From Alphaproteobacteria bacterium (GTDB lineage Bacteria; Pseudomonadota; Alphaproteobacteria; Rhizobiales; Beijerinckiaceae): 9,325 bases of DNA. Below, piece after piece: positions 5,640 to 9,325 of the stretch; positions within the stretch are counted from its first letter, which is position 1; each line of letters starts with the position of its first letter. Under the pieces are notes generated by a model, which had not been told where the DNA came from, did no database searches, and worked only from the letters and a program-made list of their open reading frames with translations. The translations under genes were made by a program, and so were the position numbers. The stretch spans positions 1 to 9,325 of the forward strand of contig RFZR01000049.1 of the NCBI GenBank assembly GCA_009920595.1, given 5' to 3'.

Positions 5640-6758
5640 ATGAAAGTCACTGTCGAAAAAGCAGCGCTCCTCAAATCTTTGGGCCATGTTCACCGCGTGG
5701 TTGAACGGCGGAACACGATTCCGATCTTGTCCAATATTTTGCTTAAAGCAGCGGATGGCAGCCTGCATCTCAAGGCCACCGATCTTGATCTGGAAGTCAC
5801 CGAACGGTTTCCCGCTGACATCGGAACGCCCGGCGCGACCACAGTGCCCGCTTATATGTTTTATGAAATCGTCCGCAAATTACCAGATGGCGCGCAAGTA
5901 TCGCTCGATAACTCGGGTGATGCGACGCAGATGATCATTCGCGCGGGTCGTTCGCGCTTCACTTTGCAGACTTTGCCTGACAGCGATTTTCCCGATCTCG
6001 CAGCAGGAACGCTTGATCACAAATTCAGTCTGCCGGCAGCTGAATTGCGTCGCCTAATTGAAAAGACGCAATTTGCGATCTCAACCGAAGAGACGCGCTA
6101 TTATCTCAACGGGATTTATTTTCACACGATTGATGTGATGGGTCACACGATGTTGCGTGCCGTCGCCACCGATGGTCATCGTCTCGCACGCGTCGAAGCG
6201 GATGCTCCGCAAGGCTCAGCGGGTATGCCCGGCATCATCGTGCCGCGCAAGGCGGTCAATGAAATCTTGAAGCTGGTTGAAGCCGGTGGCGACGATGTTA
6301 TGATCGAAGTCTCAGCGGCAAAAATTCGCCTCACACTTGGCGAAGTGGTTTTGACGACGAAATTGATCGATGGAACCTTCCCCGATTATCAACGCGTCAT
6401 TCCCACCGCGAATGATAAATTGCTCACCGTTGAAAAAGCTGACTTCATGGCGGCGGTTGATCGCGTCTCGACGATTTCATCGGAACGCACGCGTGCCGTG
6501 AAATTGGCGGTCAATGACGGTAAGCTCACTTTGTCGGTGACCAATCCGGAATCGGGATCCGCAGTTGAAGAAATCGAAGTCGATTATGATCAAGCGGGGC
6601 TCGAGATTGGCTTTAACGCACGTTATCTTCTCGACATTGCTGCAGAACTTGATGGCGACACGGCGTTAATCAAACTGGCCGATTCAGGCTCTCCCACATT
6701 GATTCAGGATCGCGAAGGCGCAAGCGCGCTTTATGTCCTGATGCCGATGCGCGTGTGA
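5640..6758 (+). CDS. dnaN: DNA polymerase III beta subunit (sliding clamp)
   Basis: The beta clamp is a ring-shaped dimer that tethers the replicative polymerase to DNA and is loaded by the gamma/tau complex. The 372-residue product begins MKVTVEKAALLKSLGHVHRV and carries the expected family landmarks: RRNTIPILSNILL (about 22-34), TRYYLNGIYFH in the middle domain, ATDGHRLARVE (about 177-187), DGTFPDYQRVIP, and the C-terminal ending YVLMPMRV, which forms part of the peptide-binding pocket. The length is typical. ATG 5640 is chosen over an in-frame upstream ATG at 5538 because it matches the family N-terminus and has AAGG (5630-5633) 6 bases before it; the upstream part overlaps the hairpins and looks non-coding. 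Its stop overlaps the recF start. Confidence 0.98.
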   Translation: MKVTVEKAALLKSLGHVHRVVERRNTIPILSNILLKAADGSLHLKATDLDLEVTERFPADIGTPGATTVPAYMFYEIVRKLPDGAQVSLDNSGDATQMIIRAGRSRFTLQTLPDSDFPDLAAGTLDHKFSLPAAELRRLIEKTQFAISTEETRYYLNGIYFHTIDVMGHTMLRAVATDGHRLARVEADAPQGSAGMPGIIVPRKAVNEILKLVEAGGDDVMIEVSAAKIRLTLGEVVLTTKLIDGTFPDYQRVIPTANDKLLTVEKADFMAAVDRVSTISSERTRAVKLAVNDGKLTLSVTNPESGSAVEEIEVDYDQAGLEIGFNARYLLDIAAELDGDTALIKLADSGSPTLIQDREGASALYVLMPMRV

Positions 6759-7930
6759 CCGACATAGACTCTCGACGCGCGTCTTCGTCCTATCGAACAC
6801 CGCGCGTCACTCGTCTTCTCTTACAAGAGTTTCGCTCCTATCCCTCGCTCGATCTTTCGATTGAGGGGGCGCTCATTGTTTTTGTCGGCGATAATGGCGC
6901 AGGCAAAACCAATCTTCTTGAAGCGCTTTCGCTTTTCACACCGGGGCGCGGTTTGCGTCGCGCTGATCTTGAAGAAATGGCGCGCGAACAAGGGCCCGGA
7001 TCATTTGCGGTGTCCCTCACACTTCAGGATGGCGAGGACCTCTGGCGTTTGGGCACAGGCCTTGAGATCCAAGACGACGATAACTCGTCACAAAGACGCT
7101 ATCGCATCAATGGCGCAAGTGTTAGCTCGGCACATCATTTTACTGACCATCTTCGCCTCGTTTGGTTGACGCCCGCCTTTGACGGATTGTTTACAGGGCC
7201 TGCGGGTGATCGTCGTCGTTTTCTTGATCGATTGGTGCTTGCACTTGATCCCGCTCATGCAAGCCGTGTCTCTGGGTTAGAGCGCGCCTTAAGAACACGA
7301 AACAAATTGCTCGAAGAACCTTCACCCGATCCGCTATGGCTTGATGCGATTGAACGCGAAGTGGCTGAAACGGGAATTGCGGTCGCTGCCGCGCGTCAAG
7401 AAGCGATTGGAAGGCTATCAGGATTAATTCATTCGATGCGCGATGACACCTCGCCTTTTCCTTGGGCGGATATTCGCCTCGAAGGCTGGGTTGAGGCGGC
7501 TCTTATTGATCGCGCAGCCGTTGATGTTGAAGACGAGTTTCGCGTACTCTTGAAAACACAAAGACCACGTGATCGCGCAGCGGGTCGCGCTTTAGTTGGA
7601 CCGCAAGCATCCGATCTGATTGTCATTCATGGCCCAAAATCCGTTGCGGCGGAGCGCGCATCAACCGGCGAACAAAAGGCCTTGTTGATCGGACTCGTTC
7701 TCGCTCATGCGCGTCTTGTTGCTGATGTCAGTGGAATCGCGCCAATCATTCTTCTTGATGAAATTGCCGCGCATCTGGATCCGAAAAGACGCACCGCGCT
7801 TTTTGAAACTTTGGCGCAACTTGGTTCGCAAGTTTTTATGACTGGCGCCGACATCGCGTCTTTTTCCTTGATGCCCAAGGCCACACAGCGCTATGGGGTG
7901 TCGCAGGGGCAGGTTGATCTTCTCTCATGA
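6755..7930 (+). CDS. recF: DNA replication and repair protein RecF
   Basis: RecF is an SMC/ABC-like ATPase that works with RecO and RecR to load RecA at single-strand gaps. The 391 residues include VTRLLLQEFRSYPSLDLSI near the N-terminus (18-36), Walker A GDNGAGKTN (45-53), the PAFDGLFTGPAGDRRRFLDR segment (140-159), the ABC signature STGEQKALLIGL (303-314), and Walker B IILLDEIAAHLD (331-342). Start GTG 6755 overlaps the dnaN stop as GTGA. It is favoured because no other in-frame start lies before the conserved N-terminal strand; no clear ribosome site is seen, as expected for coupled translation. The 16 or so residues before the conserved core are poorly conserved, so the start is less certain than the gene. 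Its own stop overlaps the next start as ATGA. Confidence 0.96.
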   Translation: MTDIDSRRASSSYRTPRVTRLLLQEFRSYPSLDLSIEGALIVFVGDNGAGKTNLLEALSLFTPGRGLRRADLEEMAREQGPGSFAVSLTLQDGEDLWRLGTGLEIQDDDNSSQRRYRINGASVSSAHHFTDHLRLVWLTPAFDGLFTGPAGDRRRFLDRLVLALDPAHASRVSGLERALRTRNKLLEEPSPDPLWLDAIEREVAETGIAVAAARQEAIGRLSGLIHSMRDDTSPFPWADIRLEGWVEAALIDRAAVDVEDEFRVLLKTQRPRDRAAGRALVGPQASDLIVIHGPKSVAAERASTGEQKALLIGLVLAHARLVADVSGIAPIILLDEIAAHLDPKRRTALFETLAQLGSQVFMTGADIASFSLMPKATQRYGVSQGQVDLLS

Positions 7931-8544
7931 CTCTCTCGCAATATCTTATTTTTACGTTGACCTATTTTATCGCCGTGATCACACCGGGACCAGGCTTGGC
8001 CGCGATCATCGCGCGCGCATTAGGTCGTGGCCTTCATGGCATGCCGTTCTTTGTTGCCGGATTCATCTTTGGTGATTTAACTTTATTCATCGTCGCTGCC
8101 GCGGGTCTTGCCGCACTCGCTGAAGCCTACGCACCCATTCTCATTGTCGTTCGGTGGGGTGGTGCGGCCTATTTGATCTATCTCGCCTATGGTTTATGGA
8201 CCTCGCCGATCTCGACCGATTTGGGCGCCACTGATCCCTCACAATCGGAATCCCCATGGGCGCTTTTTTTATCAACTTATTCACTGACGATTAGCAATCC
8301 AAAAGCGATTCTGTTCTTTGCAGCCCTTCTGCCCGCGCTTCTTGATCTGACCACGTTGAGTTTGAGTGATTACTTCATTCTCACGCTCACAATCGCAACG
8401 ATGATCTCGACCGGTTTGATGATCTATGCATCCGCAGCAAGTCGTGCGCGCGTTTTGTTTACAAGCGAAAAAGCACGCCGCCGGATCAATCGGGTCACGG
8501 GTACGATGTTGGCCATCGTCGCTGTTGTGATGGCGGCACTTTAA
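7927..8544 (+). CDS. LysE/RhtB family amino-acid exporter
   Basis: The 205-residue hydrophobic protein has about six membrane segments and the family's N-terminal signature: FIAVITPGPGLAAIIARALGRG (14-35) with the PGP turn, followed by a glycine-rich second segment, GGAAYLIYLAYGLW in the third (around 78-91), and SNPKAILFFAALLPALLDL (123-141), another family landmark. Members export amino acids or small metabolites (lysine, arginine, homoserine, threonine); the substrate cannot be told here. ATG 7927 overlaps the recF stop, so it is probably translated with recF. In several alphaproteobacteria gyrB follows recF; here this exporter does. Codon use and GC look like the neighbouring replication genes, so recent foreign origin is not evident. 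A hairpin follows the stop at 8553-8575. Confidence 0.93.
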   Translation: MTLSQYLIFTLTYFIAVITPGPGLAAIIARALGRGLHGMPFFVAGFIFGDLTLFIVAAAGLAALAEAYAPILIVVRWGGAAYLIYLAYGLWTSPISTDLGATDPSQSESPWALFLSTYSLTISNPKAILFFAALLPALLDLTTLSLSDYFILTLTIATMISTGLMIYASAASRARVLFTSEKARRRINRVTGTMLAIVAVVMAAL

Positions 8545-8550
8545 GAAAGA

Positions 8551-9325
8551 TCAAACCGCCGCGGCGTGGCGGTTTTGACCTTCCATCAAATACGCATCGA
8601 AGACTGAGGCGACGCTACGCATGGCAAGGCGCGCATATGGGGGAATGATCACCTTCCACCCCTCAATATGAACAAGATCATCGCGTGTTAAGGACTGCAG
8701 GCGATCAAGATCATCGAGAAAGAGCGCGGGATCAACGCCGTGGTGATGGGCAACACTCTCAAGATCAACAATCATATCACACATCAATTTTTCGATCACG
8801 TCTCGACGAAGAAGATCGTCGGCGCTGAGAACCAGCCCGCGATGGATGGGCAATCGCCCGTCATTCACGGCATTGGCCCACGCATCAAGATCGCCTTCAT
8901 TCTGCGCGTAACCCCAGCCCGTCGCGCTGATCGCGCTCGGACCAATGGCAATCAGAGTGCTCGCCTGATCGGTTGTGTAGCCTTGGAAATTCCGTCGCAA
9001 GCGATGCTCGTTCAAGGCTAAAGCCATGGAATCATCAGTGAGAGCAAAATGATCAAGCCCGATCGGCAGATAATGTTTTTCGAGTGCTTCTCGCGCAGCG
9101 CTTGCGAGCATCATCCGCGCGCGTAGATCCGGAAGGCCCTGACGTTCAAGCGCCTTCTGATATTTTTTCATCCACGGCACATGCGCATAGCCAAAAAGAG
9201 CAACACGCGTAGCACCAAGTTTTACAGTTGCATCAACGCTTTCAATTATTGTCTTGTCGGTTTGATGCGGCAGTCCGTAAATCAAATCAAAGTTAATCGA
9301 CATCACGCCATTCTTGCGTAAAGCG
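8551..9325 (-). CDS. hemN: Oxygen-independent coproporphyrinogen III oxidase, 5' end outside window
   Basis: HemN is a cytoplasmic radical-SAM enzyme that decarboxylates coproporphyrinogen III to protoporphyrinogen IX in haem synthesis without oxygen. The visible ~257 residues are the C-terminal half or slightly more, in one frame to the right edge: NFDLIYGLPHQT, LFGYAHVPWMKKYQ, GLDHFAL, LRRNFQGYTT, IGPSAIS, YAQN and RRDVIEKLMCD all match the HemN subfamily rather than the HemW paralogue, notably the RNFQGYTT and DHFA motifs. The Cys-x3-Cys-x2-Cys iron-sulfur motif would lie in the missing N-terminal part, so its integrity is unknown. The adjacent GTG (9306) and ATG (9303) codons are internal, since the preceding residues ALRKNG continue the family alignment. 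It converges on the exporter gene with 6 bases between the stops. Confidence 0.95.
   Translation of the reverse strand, partial: ALRKNGVMSINFDLIYGLPHQTDKTIIESVDATVKLGATRVALFGYAHVPWMKKYQKALERQGLPDLRARMMLASAAREALEKHYLPIGLDHFALTDDSMALALNEHRLRRNFQGYTTDQASTLIAIGPSAISATGWGYAQNEGDLDAWANAVNDGRLPIHRGLVLSADDLLRRDVIEKLMCDMIVDLESVAHHHGVDPALFLDDLDRLQSLTRDDLVHIEGWKVIIPPYARLAMRSVASVFDAYLMEGQNRHAAAV
8553..8576 (+). terminator. Stem-loop after the exporter gene, overlapping the end of hemN
   Basis: AAACCGCC (8553-8560) pairs with GGCGGTTT (8568-8575) around a seven-base loop; the T-run is only four long (8573-8576). It lies 8 bases after the exporter stop and covers the last codons of hemN on the other strand. 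It could end the exporter transcript; its symmetry might also affect hemN from the opposite side. Confidence 0.5.

Noticed and set aside
5240..5674. 144-codon minus-strand frame across the dnaA end and the dnaN leader
   Set aside because: It lies mostly antisense to the conserved DnaA DNA-binding domain and has a low-complexity, unrecognisable translation.

Overview
Most of the window (from about position 320 to the end) is a chromosomal replication-origin neighbourhood of an alphaproteobacterium, probably of the Rhizobiales/Hyphomicrobiales or a near relative. This rests on the order mutM - enoyl-CoA hydratase - rpsT - (long gap) - dnaA - dnaN - recF, which is recalled from that group, on the sequence style of the proteins, and on a perfect CtrA-type box in the gap before dnaA. 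The housekeeping genes sampled have roughly 53-57% GC. The first ~320 bases differ: they are about 45% GC, use AT-rich codons, and encode on the minus strand the middle of an ABC-F ATPase that reads like an actinobacterial protein. This fragment meets a mutM gene that has lost its 5' end. Both genes are cut mid-domain at the same point, so the left edge is best read as a chimeric junction, most simply an assembly artefact.

Layout: 1-~322 (-) ABC-F fragment; ~320-1057 (+) mutM without its N-terminus; 1154-1927 (+) enoyl-CoA hydratase; 1946-2746 (+) TSUP (TauE/SafE-like) permease, GC-richer than its neighbours (about 63%); 2900-3166 (+) rpsT, closed by a strong intrinsic terminator at 3221-3250; 3251-4002 non-coding candidate oriC with an A/T-only tract, a CtrA box and two IHF-consensus matches; 4003-5478 (+) dnaA; 5479-5639 gap with three hairpins; 5640-6758 (+) dnaN; 6755-7930 (+) recF; 7927-8544 (+) LysE/RhtB-type exporter; 8551-9325 (-) hemN, running off the right edge.

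How the parts relate: DnaA would open the origin and start replication, DnaN is the polymerase sliding clamp, and RecF handles gap repair at stalled forks. dnaN, recF and the exporter gene overlap by four bases at each boundary (GTGA, then ATGA) and are probably translated as a coupled unit. The exporter stands where gyrB stands in several alphaproteobacteria. mutM is an accessory repair gene; ech and the TSUP permease are metabolic/transport genes beside the ribosomal gene rpsT. hemN converges on the recF-exporter unit with a 6-base gap.

I see no mobile element, CRISPR array, tRNA or rRNA, and no clearly new multi-gene system. The points most worth following up are the left-edge chimera, the CtrA/IHF/AT-rich architecture without canonical DnaA boxes, the hairpin cluster between dnaA and dnaN, and the two transporter genes placed inside an otherwise conserved block.
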